A stretch of DNA of 54,762 bases. Origin: Streptococcus suis. GTDB taxonomy: Bacteria > Bacillota > Bacilli > Lactobacillales > Streptococcaceae. The translations under genes and the position numbers were made by a program. The stretch covers positions 1-54,762 of the forward strand of contig NZ_POIZ01000012.1 of NCBI RefSeq assembly GCF_002960425.1, written 5' to 3'. Under the pieces are notes generated by a model. The model saw only the letters and a list, made by a program, of their open reading frames with translations, was not told the DNA's origin and did no database searches. Positions 34,541 to 42,866 of this stretch are shown one piece after another; the stretch's first letter is position 1, and each line of letters starts with the position of its first letter.

Positions 34541-34646
34541 AAGATACCAAGAGCGTTAAGAAAGCGAGAAGAAAATAGGAGACCAACGCTGTGTGCCAGC
34601 GCACTAGGCGGTCTATGATTTCTCGACGCTTTTAGCTCGGGTTCAA
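34541..34646 (+). repeat. Structured element of the AAAATAGG family, unit 1
   Basis: Paired segments are CGAGAA (34565-34570) with TTCTCG (34620-34625), GACC (34581-34584) with GGTC, and GTGTGC (34591-34596) with GCGCAC. Flanks GAGC (34551-34554) and GCTC (34635-34638) close it. It abuts the alaS start codon on the other strand. The 393-bp gap 34537-34929 holds this unit, a 12-bp perfect hairpin (GTTCAATTTAAC / GTTAAATTGAAC, 34641-34670), a remnant end (34700-34722), unit 2 and a last hairpin (34876-34906); it has no coding frame. Confidence 0.8.
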
Positions 34647-34723
34647 TTTAACGAAACTGTTAAATTGAACATTTCCTTTCATATTTGATAATTTAGGGGA
34701 AAGTCCGTAGACCGAGTTTAACT

Positions 34724-34831
34724 AAGATACTTAGGGCGTTAAGCGGATACCGTCAAAATAGGAAACCTGACGAAGACGCTTGCGTCTAGGAAGCGTTTCT
34801 CTTTTTGACAAAGTCCCTAGCCCGAGTTCAG
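34724..34831 (+). repeat. Structured element of the AAAATAGG family, unit 2
   Basis: It has the same layout as unit 1 and the element at 25459 but different stem letters: GTCAAAA (34752-34758) with TTTTGAC (34803-34809), GAAAC with GTTTC, AGACGC (34774-34779) with GCGTCT (34782-34787), and flanks GGGC (34734-34737) with GCCC (34820-34823). The AAAATAGGA arm segment and TAGCCCGAGTTC end are shared. Confidence 0.8.
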
Positions 34832-34929
34832 TTCAGAATAAACTCGATACCCTTTCCTTTCTTTTTTATTAGACGGGTTCAATTTAGCAAGCTAGCCAAC
34901 TGAACCATTTTTTTAATTTTACGTTACAC

Positions 34930-35415
34930 TTAACTGGATACGTCTTCCATCATTTCGACGTAGTCGATTGCGACCACTAGGGAAATGACCAAGTCTGCAT
35001 AGTCATCCTCGACTACTGTTACGGAGTAACGAGAAGTCAGGTGAAAGAGTTCTTTGGAGATTTCAGCTACTAGCTGACCATCAGGTTTTTTCAATCGAAA
35101 ATCCAAGTCCCAGATATTGCCTTCTAGGACCAAGCCTAGATTTTCCACGCTATAGCGGTCCTTGAAAAAGGTCCATTCCTTTTGCAAGTAGAAAGAATGT
35201 CCATCCGCCATATCAATGGTAAATTGGGGTAGGAAGGTCAAAAATTTCTTGGTAATCCGACAAACTTCTCCACCTCTGGCATTGGTCACCGTAAACCGCT
35301 TGGGAATTTCAAAGAAGGTGCCCTCTACCTGATAAGCAAGCTGTCCATGACTATCATGAATATCAAATTTTTCACCACCCAAAACAAAACGTTGTTTGAC
35401 CTGAAATTGTTTCAT
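34930..35415 (-). CDS. LURP-one-related (Tubby-like fold) protein
   Basis: The start MKQFQVKQRFVLGG (ATG 35413-35415) has GGAGGGAGTC before it and gives 161 residues. The text is beta-strand rich: KFDIHDSHGQLAYQVEG, then FFEIPKRFTVTNARGGEV and LTFLPQFTIDMADGH. This is the LURP-one/DUF567 pattern related to phospholipid scramblases and Tubby domains. Function in bacteria is unclear. It is the first gene after an alanine T-box and lies between that leader and alaS, so it is expected to be induced with alaS on alanine-tRNA shortage. Confidence 0.8.
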   Translation of the reverse strand: MKQFQVKQRFVLGGEKFDIHDSHGQLAYQVEGTFFEIPKRFTVTNARGGEVCRITKKFLTFLPQFTIDMADGHSFYLQKEWTFFKDRYSVENLGLVLEGNIWDLDFRLKKPDGQLVAEISKELFHLTSRYSVTVVEDDYADLVISLVVAIDYVEMMEDVSS

Positions 35416-35424
35416 GACTCCCTC

Positions 35425-35610
35425 CAAAAAATGACAAGAAACCAAACGAAGGGCGAAAAACCGCGGTACCACCTTCATTCAATGACTTGTCATTCTCATT
35501 TCATATTCAATGATGTATTCCATTAAGTAGCAAAATACTCGGCTTAGATGGCTCGCAGCAACCGCCAATTTTCTGGACTAAGGGATCGAGTATTTATTCT
35601 TAATAGTTTT
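35425..35610 (-). promoter_or_regulatory. T-box riboswitch, alanine-specific
   Basis: On the minus strand the T-box TGGTACCGCG lies at 35462-35471. It is flanked by GAAGG and CCTTC, which form the antiterminator. AATGACAAG can pair with CTTGTCATT followed by T5 (about 35425-35437) as terminator. Stem I has AATACTCG/CGAGTATT, an apical GGTTGCTGCGAGCC and an internal loop holding GCT (35529-35531), the alanine codon, between that stem and TTAAG/CTTAA. Uncharged tRNA-Ala should prevent termination. It begins directly after the prsA stop codon. Confidence 0.88.
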
Positions 35611-35615
35611 GGTCC

Positions 35616-36608
35616 TTATTGACCTGAAGAGCTTGATGACTCTGTAGTTGATGAGCTTTCGCTTGTAGTGCTTTCTGACGTTGAAGAGCTGCTATCTTCT
35701 GTTGTCACGTATTGTGAAAGAAGGTTTTGGAAGGCAGGATCTTTAATCTTAACATTAGCTTTAGATAGGGCATCTTTCAAGACAGTTGCTACCAAGGTTG
35801 GATCGTTTTGTTTTTGAGTTAAAATGATTTCCTTAAGCTTATCCTTGTAATCTTCCCAGTTAGCTGATTTTTCAGTCTTAGCTTCTAGTTTAATAACGTA
35901 GTAACTTGGTGCAAAAGTCGACTGATCTGTCACGGCAACAACGGAGGCACCTACTTGGCCAGGATTTAAAGCAAAGATCGCAGATTGAAGTTCCAATGGA
36001 ACGGTTGTTGAGGTAGAATCAAACTTGATTTCCCCACCATTTTCCTTGGTTGCAGTATCTGTTGAATTATCCTTAGCCAACTGAGCGAAGTCAGCACCTT
36101 CAGCCTGAGCAGCTGCCAATACTTCCGTAGCTTTTGTCTCATCATCAAGTTTAATGATACGGGCAGTCACTTCCGGAGTGTAGGCATCATAAGCAGCTTT
36201 GTAGTTTTCATCAGTCAACTCTTTTTCAGCGGCTTGCTTGACAGCATATTCTACCAATTTGTTGGTACGGATTTGTTCTTTGTAGCTTTCAGTAGTCATA
36301 CCTGCTGAAGCAAGTGCTGTCGCAAATGAATCACCATATTGAGCAGCCATTGTGTCATAGGCTTCATTCACTTCTGCATCTGTTACTTTATCACCATATT
36401 GCTCTTCAAAGACATGACCAATAACCATTGAAAGCAAGACTTGTTGAGCGCTAGCATTCGTCTTCACTTTCTCATAGAATTCAGATACAGAGATCGTGTT
36501 ACCTTTCATGGTGATAATATCTTTGTCAGCTGTACTTGAACATGCTGCAAGTGTCACTGCCGCAAGGAGGGTCACTGCACCTGCAAGAATTTTTTTTGTT
36601 TTCTTCAT
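35616..36608 (-). CDS. prsA: Foldase lipoprotein PrsA
   Basis: The protein has 330 residues. A lipoprotein signal peptide ends LAAVTLAACSS with the lipidated Cys near 23. A parvulin-type PPIase domain follows (about 145-240: VTARIIKLDDE, ADFAQLAKDNSTD, ENGGEIKFDS). The C-terminal 30 residues are almost only Ser, Thr and Glu. PrsA helps exported proteins fold at the membrane-wall interface. It lies between the O-methyltransferase and the T-box, an order kept near alaS in several streptococci. Confidence 0.93.
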   Translation of the reverse strand: MKKTKKILAGAVTLLAAVTLAACSSTADKDIITMKGNTISVSEFYEKVKTNASAQQVLLSMVIGHVFEEQYGDKVTDAEVNEAYDTMAAQYGDSFATALASAGMTTESYKEQIRTNKLVEYAVKQAAEKELTDENYKAAYDAYTPEVTARIIKLDDETKATEVLAAAQAEGADFAQLAKDNSTDTATKENGGEIKFDSTSTTVPLELQSAIFALNPGQVGASVVAVTDQSTFAPSYYVIKLEAKTEKSANWEDYKDKLKEIILTQKQNDPTLVATVLKDALSKANVKIKDPAFQNLLSQYVTTEDSSSSTSESTTSESSSTTESSSSSGQ

Positions 36609-36670
36609 TTAGAAAATCTCTCCTTTTCTTCATTAACCCTTTCATTATACCATAAATTCTTAAAAAGGGC

Positions 36671-37390
36671 TTAATTTTCTTCAAGCTTTAGGTCAACATT
36701 GGCCACATTTTTTCGCAACATGAGTAGGCCATCGCTCATGGAAATCAAACTGGCTGTTAAATCAGGATTATCTAGGGTCGCATCAAATAAACGTTGCAAG
36801 CCACGATAGATGGTCCGCTGGCCACGACGAACTTCCATGATATCTTTGGCAATATCCCCCCCTTGGAAAATATCATCCAAAATAATTAAGCCTCCAACTT
36901 TTACTTTTTTGAGAACTTCTGGAAGAAATACAATGTATTTTGACTTAGCCGAGTCCATAAAAACAAAGTCATAGCTATCATCAGGCAGATCCGGCAGTAA
37001 ATCCATCGCCTCACCTTCTAACAATTCAATTTGCTTGCGACTATCGAACTTGGCAAAGTTTTCCTTGGCAAAACCAATCATTTCTTCATTGCGGTCGATG
37101 GTGGTAATCTGCGAATGCGGACTATTCTCGGCCATCAAAAGAGCAGAAAATCCAATAGCCGTTCCGATTTCCAAAATACGCTCTGGCTGTAGAGTTTGCA
37201 TGAGCAAACGGAAATAAGCTACTGTTTCATGAGGGATGATGGGAATATTTTCCTGACGGGCAAAGTCCTCTAATTCCTTTAAAAATCCAGTATTTTGCGC
37301 CTGACGTGTTCGCATAAAGTCCACAATTTCTTCCTTGACAACAGGACGGCGCATATTGTGGTTTGCGTTTTTAGAATATGATTCAACCAT
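36671..37390 (-). CDS. SAM-dependent O-methyltransferase
   Basis: I take ATG 37388-37390 (MVESYSKNANHNMRR) as start: 239 residues. The catechol O-methyltransferase-like fold is clear: ILEIGTAIGFSALLMAE (AdoMet loop), ITTIDRNEEMIGFAKENF, YDFVFMDSAKSKY and VGGLIILDDI (metal Asp). The bacterial group methylates small hydroxyl compounds or tRNA modifications; substrate unknown. No ribosome binding site exists and TATAAT ends 7 nt before the ATG, so the mRNA is likely leaderless. It precedes prsA by 62 bp. Confidence 0.85.
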   Translation of the reverse strand: MVESYSKNANHNMRRPVVKEEIVDFMRTRQAQNTGFLKELEDFARQENIPIIPHETVAYFRLLMQTLQPERILEIGTAIGFSALLMAENSPHSQITTIDRNEEMIGFAKENFAKFDSRKQIELLEGEAMDLLPDLPDDSYDFVFMDSAKSKYIVFLPEVLKKVKVGGLIILDDIFQGGDIAKDIMEVRRGQRTIYRGLQRLFDATLDNPDLTASLISMSDGLLMLRKNVANVDLKLEEN

Positions 37391-37397
37391 AGGGACA

Positions 37398-37405
37398 ATT
37401 ATAAC
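37398..37405 (-). promoter_or_regulatory. Extended -10 promoter giving a leaderless O-methyltransferase transcript
   Basis: On the minus strand TG-T-TATAAT (TATAAT 37398-37403) is followed by TGTCCCT and ATG. The spacing and the GTCC trinucleotide region match the hemW and murT starts in this window. Confidence 0.7.
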
Positions 37406-37433
37406 ACAAGTCACCAACAATTTCTTCTCAATA

Positions 37434-37746
37434 GTCTTTTAGTTTACTTTTAGTACTAGCTTCAAAGGTTCGGGGAGCCTTTGAAGGTTGGAGATGAAAC
37501 AAACGAAGTTTGTGTCAACAGCCGTAGGCATAACTCAATGCTTTCTTATTTCTAGGTGACCAGCTGATGTACTTCGCTTTTTTGTTTTCAAGCTCAGGTA
37601 CGAATAGTCCACCGGACTATTCGTATCCCCCAGACTGTTTCAATCAGGCAAGGCGAGTTCAAATACTCCTGTGGAGTGTTTGAAGTTGGAAATAGGGAAA
37701 CGAAGTTTCCTCGTACGTCGAAGTAATAAAAGAAAAACTAAATGAC
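37434..37746 (+). repeat. BOX-like modular repeat (about 313 bp), divergent copy
   Basis: Terminal inverted repeats GTCTTTTAGTTTACTTTTA and TAAAAGAAAAACTAAATGAC bound the element. Inside, stem CTTCAAAGGTTC / GCCTTTGAAG, linker GGTTGGAGATGAAA and stem CAAAC-GAA-GTTTG make one module. The middle holds CGAATAGTCC / GGACTATTCG and the GGCAAGGCGAG tract. A last module has CACTCC/GGAGTG-type arms, linker GTTGGAAAT and GGAAAC-GAA-GTTTCC. The second copy, inverted, is at 45376-45698. This element fills most of the 397-bp gap between the O-methyltransferase and the next gene; nothing else is seen there. Confidence 0.8.
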
Positions 37747-37787
37747 GATACATACTAAAAGACAGGGATTTCTCCTCTGCCTTTCAC

Positions 37788-38336
37788 TTACATATTTTTG
37801 GCATAGTCCAGGCGATAACCTAGATTAGCAAAGAGATTCTGTACTCGTTTTATGGTGGCTACTTTACCGAATAAGAGATGGTACTGGTCGGCATTCATCT
37901 CTACAGCAGCCAAACAAAACTGTTCACTAGCATATTTTTCATCAATAATCGCAGCCCAGTCTGGTACATTGCCAGTTTCCTCCAAGCCAGCCGAATCTAG
38001 TTTTAACAAAATCCCTGCATTTCGTACAGGCTGTAGGCAATCAAAAGCCGCGATAAAATCAAATAAGCGATCCTTGCGTGGTCGAACACAAACGTACCGA
38101 TTATGCTCCAGTAAAGCTAGTAGAATAAGCAACAAATTGTCCTTTTCTACTTCTCCCACACGATCTAAGAAGGCATCAAATGCCTCTGGTGATAAAATAC
38201 CTTCTAGCAAGTCTAAAATGTGATTGGGATCACTTGCAAAGACGCTCTCTTTTAATTGGATAAATATATCTCGGTTGCCCTCAGATAGTAGGTCAGCAAT
38301 CTCAAAAATATCCTGTAAATTTTCTTCTGTCAGCAT
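37788..38336 (-). CDS. Hypothetical protein (182 aa), possibly DUF6630-like
   Basis: A soluble, acidic, mostly helical protein. ATCGGAGGAAGT precedes the ATG. Visible segments are LQDIFEIADLLSEGNRDIF, EKDNLLLILLALLEHNRYV, DRLFDFIAAFDCLQPVRN and FCLAAVEMNADQYHLLFG. The layout reminds me of DUF6630 proteins, but this is a weak match from memory. It is followed by the BOX-like repeat and is 25 bp from the upstream membrane-protein gene, so it probably belongs to the pepF transcript. Confidence 0.65.
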   Translation of the reverse strand: MLTEENLQDIFEIADLLSEGNRDIFIQLKESVFASDPNHILDLLEGILSPEAFDAFLDRVGEVEKDNLLLILLALLEHNRYVCVRPRKDRLFDFIAAFDCLQPVRNAGILLKLDSAGLEETGNVPDWAAIIDEKYASEQFCLAAVEMNADQYHLLFGKVATIKRVQNLFANLGYRLDYAKNM

Positions 38337-38361
38337 ACTTCCTCCGATTCATTTTTATTTT

Positions 38362-38805
38362 TTAACTTGGAAATTCCCACATAATATGAGGTTCAAGTGG
38401 ACTGAGGAATTGATACACTTCATTGAAATCAGCTCCAGAAAGATTCTCAAGTTTCACCTCAGCCAAAAGGGTTCCTGTCCTTCCTACAATGCGTAGCCGT
38501 TTTGAATAATAATCACGGTAAATGCGGACAAGCTCATATTGAATTTTCCCAATTTCTGCTACAGGAATGGTTATTCTTTCTCCCAAAAGTTTGTTTTTAT
38601 ACTCTAAACACTGCTGATTAAGGACAAAGACCGATCCTTGTTTCCGCCACAAATAAGCATAGAAGGCAGAAGGAACAGCTAACAATAGGTAGCCCAATCC
38701 TGATAGAATAGCAGGTTCTGGCTTTAACATTAAGCCCATACCAATCATGATAAATACCATGCTAATAACAAGTGGTAATACAAAAGATCGTTTGTAGGAA
38801 ATCAT
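38362..38805 (-). CDS. Small membrane protein with PH-like C-terminus (147 aa)
   Basis: Two hydrophobic segments at the N-terminus (VLPLVISMVFIMIGMGLML and ILSGLGYLLLAVPSAFYAYL) are followed by about 90 residues of beta-rich sequence ending DFNEVYQFLSPLEPHIMWEF. That ending matches the product of 38847-39581 ([20 protein letters not shown]), so the two are paralogues of different length. AAAGGAGTGCGAAT precedes ATG. Function unknown; the fold pattern is like bacterial PH (YcxB/YdbT-type) domains. Confidence 0.7.
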   Translation of the reverse strand: MISYKRSFVLPLVISMVFIMIGMGLMLKPEPAILSGLGYLLLAVPSAFYAYLWRKQGSVFVLNQQCLEYKNKLLGERITIPVAEIGKIQYELVRIYRDYYSKRLRIVGRTGTLLAEVKLENLSGADFNEVYQFLSPLEPHIMWEFPS

Positions 38806-38846
38806 ATTCGCACTCCTTTCTCAACAAGAGCTTCCAATACACAAGA

Positions 38847-39581
38847 TTAGGGATAAATCCAGTTCATATCTGGAACCAAACTGCTAATATCGCGGTGAAT
38901 ACTATTGAAATCAGAATTTTCCAAGCTATTTAAATTGATTCTGTCCAAAATTGTATCATTAACATCTTTAAAATATAGGTACCTACTTGTAGAATAGCTC
39001 CCCGAATTCGAACGACGTTGATACCTCATACTGTATTCTATCGCTGCAATTTCGTTCCAGTAGAGACGATGTTCTTCACGAAACATACCAGCCTTAAATT
39101 CAATATACTCCTCAGTCATTACTATTGCAATAGGCTGGCGAGATTTCAGATAGTTACTGATAAGAGCTCCAATAACAAAAGCAGCGGTAATTCCCCAAAT
39201 AGCTAATATAATGGGAGATATGAACTCATTATTTTGAGTCTGCACCGTCTCGGCTTGTCTTCTAATACTGGATTTCCTCTCCTCCATCCTCTCATTGACA
39301 GTATCGACAATCTCTTGTAAACGCTCCTGGTACTCTGCATCCGTTTCATTTTCCATTTTTGGAGAGATGATTCTTGCCCGGTCAAGCGTCATTGGTTCAG
39401 CATCGAGTATGTATTGCTCACGGGTAGTCGATAGGTCTGTAGAAGAAGAAGTACTACTCCTGCTTAAGTCCGGTTGTGTAAGAAACAAGAAGAAGATTGT
39501 TACAATAGTGGCTGATATCAATATCCAGATAATGGATGTTTGACCTTTTCTATATTCAATCCTATTCTTGATATTGCTCAT
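38847..39581 (-). CDS. Membrane protein with internal coiled region and PH-like C-terminus (244 aa)
   Basis: One membrane segment near residues 17-35 is followed by an extracytoplasmic, charged, helical stretch ([19 protein letters not shown], then [18 protein letters not shown]). A second membrane segment ([20 protein letters not shown]) leads into a cytosolic PH-like domain. The C-terminus is homologous to the neighbouring 147-residue protein. ATG overlaps the pepF stop (ATGA), implying coupling. Unknown function; a membrane sensor or scaffold is possible. Confidence 0.7.
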   Translation of the reverse strand: MSNIKNRIEYRKGQTSIIWILISATIVTIFFLFLTQPDLSRSSTSSSTDLSTTREQYILDAEPMTLDRARIISPKMENETDAEYQERLQEIVDTVNERMEERKSSIRRQAETVQTQNNEFISPIILAIWGITAAFVIGALISNYLKSRQPIAIVMTEEYIEFKAGMFREEHRLYWNEIAAIEYSMRYQRRSNSGSYSTSRYLYFKDVNDTILDRINLNSLENSDFNSIHRDISSLVPDMNWIYP

Positions 39582-41380
39582 TTATGAACCCCTTTTTCAA
39601 CAAGAGCTTCCAATTCTTCCAAACGAGCCTCAAATACCTTGAAGGCATCGTTGAGGTAATCTTCCTTGGTCATGTCTACACCTGCTTTGGCAATGACATT
39701 GAGTGAATAATCTGAGCTACCTGCTTTCAAGTAGTTGAGATAGTTTTCTTTGTCTTCTGGACTACCATTGACAATCTTGTTTGCCAGAGCGGATGCTGCT
39801 GCAAATCCTGTCGCATATTGGTAGACATAGAAATTGTAATAGAAGTGTGGAATACGAGCCCACTCAAACTGGATTTCTGGGTTTTCTTCTGCCGAAAGAC
39901 CGTAGTATTTCTCGTTAGTCTGACCGTACAATTCATTGAGGAAATCAGCCGTCAAGACTTGACCTTCTTGGTCTGCCTTGTAAATCGCTTGCTCAAACTC
40001 GGCAAATTGGGTCTGGCGGAAGACTGTACCACGGAAACCATCTAGGTAATGGTTGAGAATAGCAAAGCGTTCCTTGTCATCTTCTACTTCTGCCAAGAGT
40101 TTTTCTGTCAAAAGATTTTCATTGGTCGTTGAAGCAATTTCAGCCAAGAAGAGTGAATAATGGCCATAGACATAGGGTTGAGTCTTACGAGTCAACATAG
40201 AATGGAGAGAGTGGCCTGTTTCATGGATAAGAGTGTACATGTTATCCAAGTTATCCTGCCAGTTGAGAAGCATGAAGGCGTTGGTGTCATAGGCACCTCC
40301 TGAGTAGGCTCCTGAGCGTTTTCCTTCATTAACATGGACGTCAATCCAGCGGTTTTCGAAGGCTTCTTTTACAATAGCCGCATAATCCTCGCCGAAAATT
40401 TCCAAGGTTTCTTGGCATTTCTTGAGTGCATCTTCATAAGAAATCTTGGTACTGAAATCTGACAATGGTGTGTACATATCGTACATCTTCAAGTCATCAA
40501 TACCCAAGAGTTTCTTACGCAAATTGATATAACGGTGCAAGAGCGGAAGGTGCTTGTTGACTGCCGCCACTAATGTATCGTAAACGGATTCTGGAATGAA
40601 ATTAGCTGCAAGTGATGCGTGGCGGGCTGAATCGTACTTACGCAAACGAGCTTTCAGGTTATTTACCTTGACATTAGACTGAAGGGTCTTAGCGTAGGTA
40701 TGCTGGAACTGCTCGTAGGTTCCGTACATGGCCTCATAGGCTTCTTGGCGGACGTCGCGGTTTTTAGACTCCATAAAGTGGATGTAGTTTCCGTGTGAAA
40801 GGGGCACCAAGTGACCGTCCTCATCAGCGATTTCTGGGAAACGCAGGCTAGCATTGTCTAAAACTGAGAAGGTTTCAGCTGGTGACTCAAAAATCTCGCT
40901 GGTCGCAGCAAGGACTTCTTCTACTTCCTGTGACAAGACATGGTCCTTAGCTGCCAAAAGCTTTTCAAACTGATGGCTGTACTGCACAAGAGCAGGTTCT
41001 TCTGCCTTAAAGGCCTCCAACTGCTCTTCAGTAATAGCCATAAATTCCGGCTCATAGAAGGCAAAAGCTTGTGAGAAGGATGAGTAAAGCCCCATAGCCT
41101 TAGCCTGAAATTCCTGGTACTTTCCTTCACGCGTGTCTTGGTCGTTTTTCATAGATGCATAGACATAAAGCTTTTCAATGCGGCGCATAAGACCAAGTTG
41201 CGTTTCGCTGATTGTCAAAAGGCTCTTCGCTGAGTCGAGCAAATGACCTGCAAATTCTTTTGTTTTTTCAGTTTCAGCTTGTAAATCTGCAAGTTCTGCT
41301 TCCCAGGCTTCATCTGTTGGGAAAATAGTGGTCAAATCCCACTGGTATTTTTCTTCAATTTCGTAACGTTGTTTAGACAT
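39578..41380 (-). CDS. pepF: Oligoendopeptidase F
   Basis: The protein has 600 residues from [12 protein letters not shown] (ATG 41378-41380, 7 nt after GGAGGA; an in-frame TTG two codons earlier abuts the ribosome binding site). The M3 zinc motif is [13 protein letters not shown] (HExxH, near residue 385), with the downstream Glu in [15 protein letters not shown]. It cuts peptides of about 7-17 residues in the cytosol, aiding peptide nutrition and possibly pheromone turnover. It heads a run of four genes on this strand. Confidence 0.95.
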   Translation of the reverse strand: MSKQRYEIEEKYQWDLTTIFPTDEAWEAELADLQAETEKTKEFAGHLLDSAKSLLTISETQLGLMRRIEKLYVYASMKNDQDTREGKYQEFQAKAMGLYSSFSQAFAFYEPEFMAITEEQLEAFKAEEPALVQYSHQFEKLLAAKDHVLSQEVEEVLAATSEIFESPAETFSVLDNASLRFPEIADEDGHLVPLSHGNYIHFMESKNRDVRQEAYEAMYGTYEQFQHTYAKTLQSNVKVNNLKARLRKYDSARHASLAANFIPESVYDTLVAAVNKHLPLLHRYINLRKKLLGIDDLKMYDMYTPLSDFSTKISYEDALKKCQETLEIFGEDYAAIVKEAFENRWIDVHVNEGKRSGAYSGGAYDTNAFMLLNWQDNLDNMYTLIHETGHSLHSMLTRKTQPYVYGHYSLFLAEIASTTNENLLTEKLLAEVEDDKERFAILNHYLDGFRGTVFRQTQFAEFEQAIYKADQEGQVLTADFLNELYGQTNEKYYGLSAEENPEIQFEWARIPHFYYNFYVYQYATGFAAASALANKIVNGSPEDKENYLNYLKAGSSDYSLNVIAKAGVDMTKEDYLNDAFKVFEARLEELEALVEKGVHK

Positions 41381-41411
41381 ATTCAAATCCTCCGTTCTCC
41401 TATTCTAACAT

Positions 41412-41447
41412 AAAAAAGCCCCTATTTCCAACGGAAAGTGAGGGCTT
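41412..41447 (-). terminator. Terminator between lemA and pepF
   Basis: On the minus strand AAGCCC and GGGCTT enclose an ACTTTCC/GGAAAT hairpin, followed by six T, five bp after the LemA stop. Confidence 0.8.
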
Positions 41448-41452
41448 ACAAC

Positions 41453-42034
41453 TTACTCATCATCCTGTAAATCCACACTTGGCACGGTTGTTGCCGCATC
41501 TGTGCTGGCTTGGAAAAGCTCAACTTTTTCATAGCCAAACAGGCTAGCATAGATGGAGGTCGGGAATCGTTTGATTTTTTTATTGTAGGCTGTTGCCACT
41601 GCATTATAATCCTTGCGGGCAACCAATATCCGATTTTCAGTCCCTTCCAGCTCGGTAATCAAATCAGATACCTGTTGATTGGCTGTCAGTTGCGGATAAT
41701 TTTCCGCCACCATCAGCAAGCGAGAAACAGCCGAATCCAGCTGACTTTGGGCCTGATTGTAGTCACTAGTTCCTGCTTGACTGGAGCCAATTTTCGCACG
41801 CGCATCCGCAATAGCAGTAAATATTTCTTCTTCGTGTTCCATAGCCCCCTTGACCGCCGAAACCACATTTGGAATCAGGTCATATCGGCGTTGGAGCTGG
41901 GTATCCACATTGGCCTGGGCATTTTCCACTTCCGCATGGCTATCGACCAGCCCATTGTATTGACCAACTGCCCCCATTCCCAAAAATAGCAGAGCGAGGA
42001 TCGGGATTAGTATGACTAACCATTTCTTGTTCAT
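41453..42034 (-). CDS. LemA family protein
   Basis: The protein has 193 residues. One N-terminal membrane anchor (WLVILIPILALLFLGMGAVG) is followed by the LemA helical bundle: YNGLVDSHAEVENAQANVD, QLQRRYDLIPNVVSAVKG and ENRILVARKDYNAVATAYN, with the FPTSIYA motif near the end. LemA proteins are paired with TPM-domain proteins in many bacteria; their role is undefined, with links to membrane-protein quality control. It lies 15 bp after the TPM gene and is the last gene of this pair. Confidence 0.92.
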   Translation of the reverse strand: MNKKWLVILIPILALLFLGMGAVGQYNGLVDSHAEVENAQANVDTQLQRRYDLIPNVVSAVKGAMEHEEEIFTAIADARAKIGSSQAGTSDYNQAQSQLDSAVSRLLMVAENYPQLTANQQVSDLITELEGTENRILVARKDYNAVATAYNKKIKRFPTSIYASLFGYEKVELFQASTDAATTVPSVDLQDDE

Positions 42035-42049
42035 ATACTTATTCCTTTC

Positions 42050-42832
42050 TTACCAACCAGACGAGGCTCCGCCGCCTCCGCCACCGCCACCAGACCAGCC
42101 GCCTCCTCCGAATGATGAAGAAGAGGAAGAATGAGAGGAATGGTTGTTATGGTAATGATGGCGGTCATCCACCAGCATCCAGAGAAGATTTCCTGGACCA
42201 CCGCCTCGACCACGGCTAGCCTTATCAATAATACCAAAAATCATGAAGATTAGTATTAGAATTAAAAATAATACAAAACTATCACTTTCCGCACTGGTCC
42301 TTTCTTCCATAGCTGCCAGTTGTTCCTGACCCAGACTGGTACCATAGAAACGATCTCCGATGGATTGGACTATATAGGTTACTCCTCCGTCATAGTCTTC
42401 CTGGCGGAAAAATTCTCTGGCATTTTCCAGAATGTCCTTGGCTTCCACATCCGTCAACACCGTGGCAGCATTGTCGGAGGTTTCTATCCGAAATTCCCTG
42501 TCAGCTATGGCAATCACCAAGAGGACACCATTGTCTGTCCCTGCAAAACCAACCTGCCACGCACGAAAGGTTTCATTTGCCAGACTTTCAATATCCCTTG
42601 AAAGACTTTCAGTCACATAGACCCCGACCTGTAGTTGTTGCTCACTAACTGCCCAAGTCTGATTGAGCTGGTCAATGCTGGCGATGGTTTCACTGGAAAG
42701 AAGATTGGTTTCATCAACCACCGTCGTATCAATAGGACGGTCTGGAATTCCCTCAGCTTGTGCCAGGCTAGGCAGGCCTAGACAGAACAGTAAAAGCAAG
42801 AAACCCAATAAATAGAACAGATACTTTTTCAT
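42050..42832 (-). CDS. TPM-domain membrane protein (YgcG-like)
   Basis: The protein has 260 residues. A signal peptide (LGFLLLLFCLGLPSLAQAE) is followed by the TPM domain (DETNLLSSETIASIDQLN, QVGVYVTESLSRD, DNGVLLVIAIADREFRIE). Then come a membrane segment (FVLFLILILIFMIFGII) and a Gly/Ser/His-rich tail. TPM domains of this type are usual partners of LemA. GAGGAGGTGCCGT precedes ATG. The tail contains a run of glycines typical for the family and not a frameshift. Confidence 0.88.
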   Translation of the reverse strand: MKKYLFYLLGFLLLLFCLGLPSLAQAEGIPDRPIDTTVVDETNLLSSETIASIDQLNQTWAVSEQQLQVGVYVTESLSRDIESLANETFRAWQVGFAGTDNGVLLVIAIADREFRIETSDNAATVLTDVEAKDILENAREFFRQEDYDGGVTYIVQSIGDRFYGTSLGQEQLAAMEERTSAESDSFVLFLILILIFMIFGIIDKASRGRGGGPGNLLWMLVDDRHHYHNNHSSHSSSSSSFGGGGWSGGGGGGGGASSGW

Positions 42833-42866
42833 ACGGCACCTCCTCTGAATGAAGAAAACGCTATCT

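Noticed and set aside
34640..34910. tRNA genes suggested by GGTTCAA-type T-arm text
   Set aside because: The GGTTCAATTT sequences are halves of perfect hairpins and no acceptor or anticodon arms are present.
42050..42130. Glycine run at the end of the TPM protein as a frameshift or sequencing error
   Set aside because: Gly/Ser-rich tails are usual in this family and the frame stays open to a normal stop.
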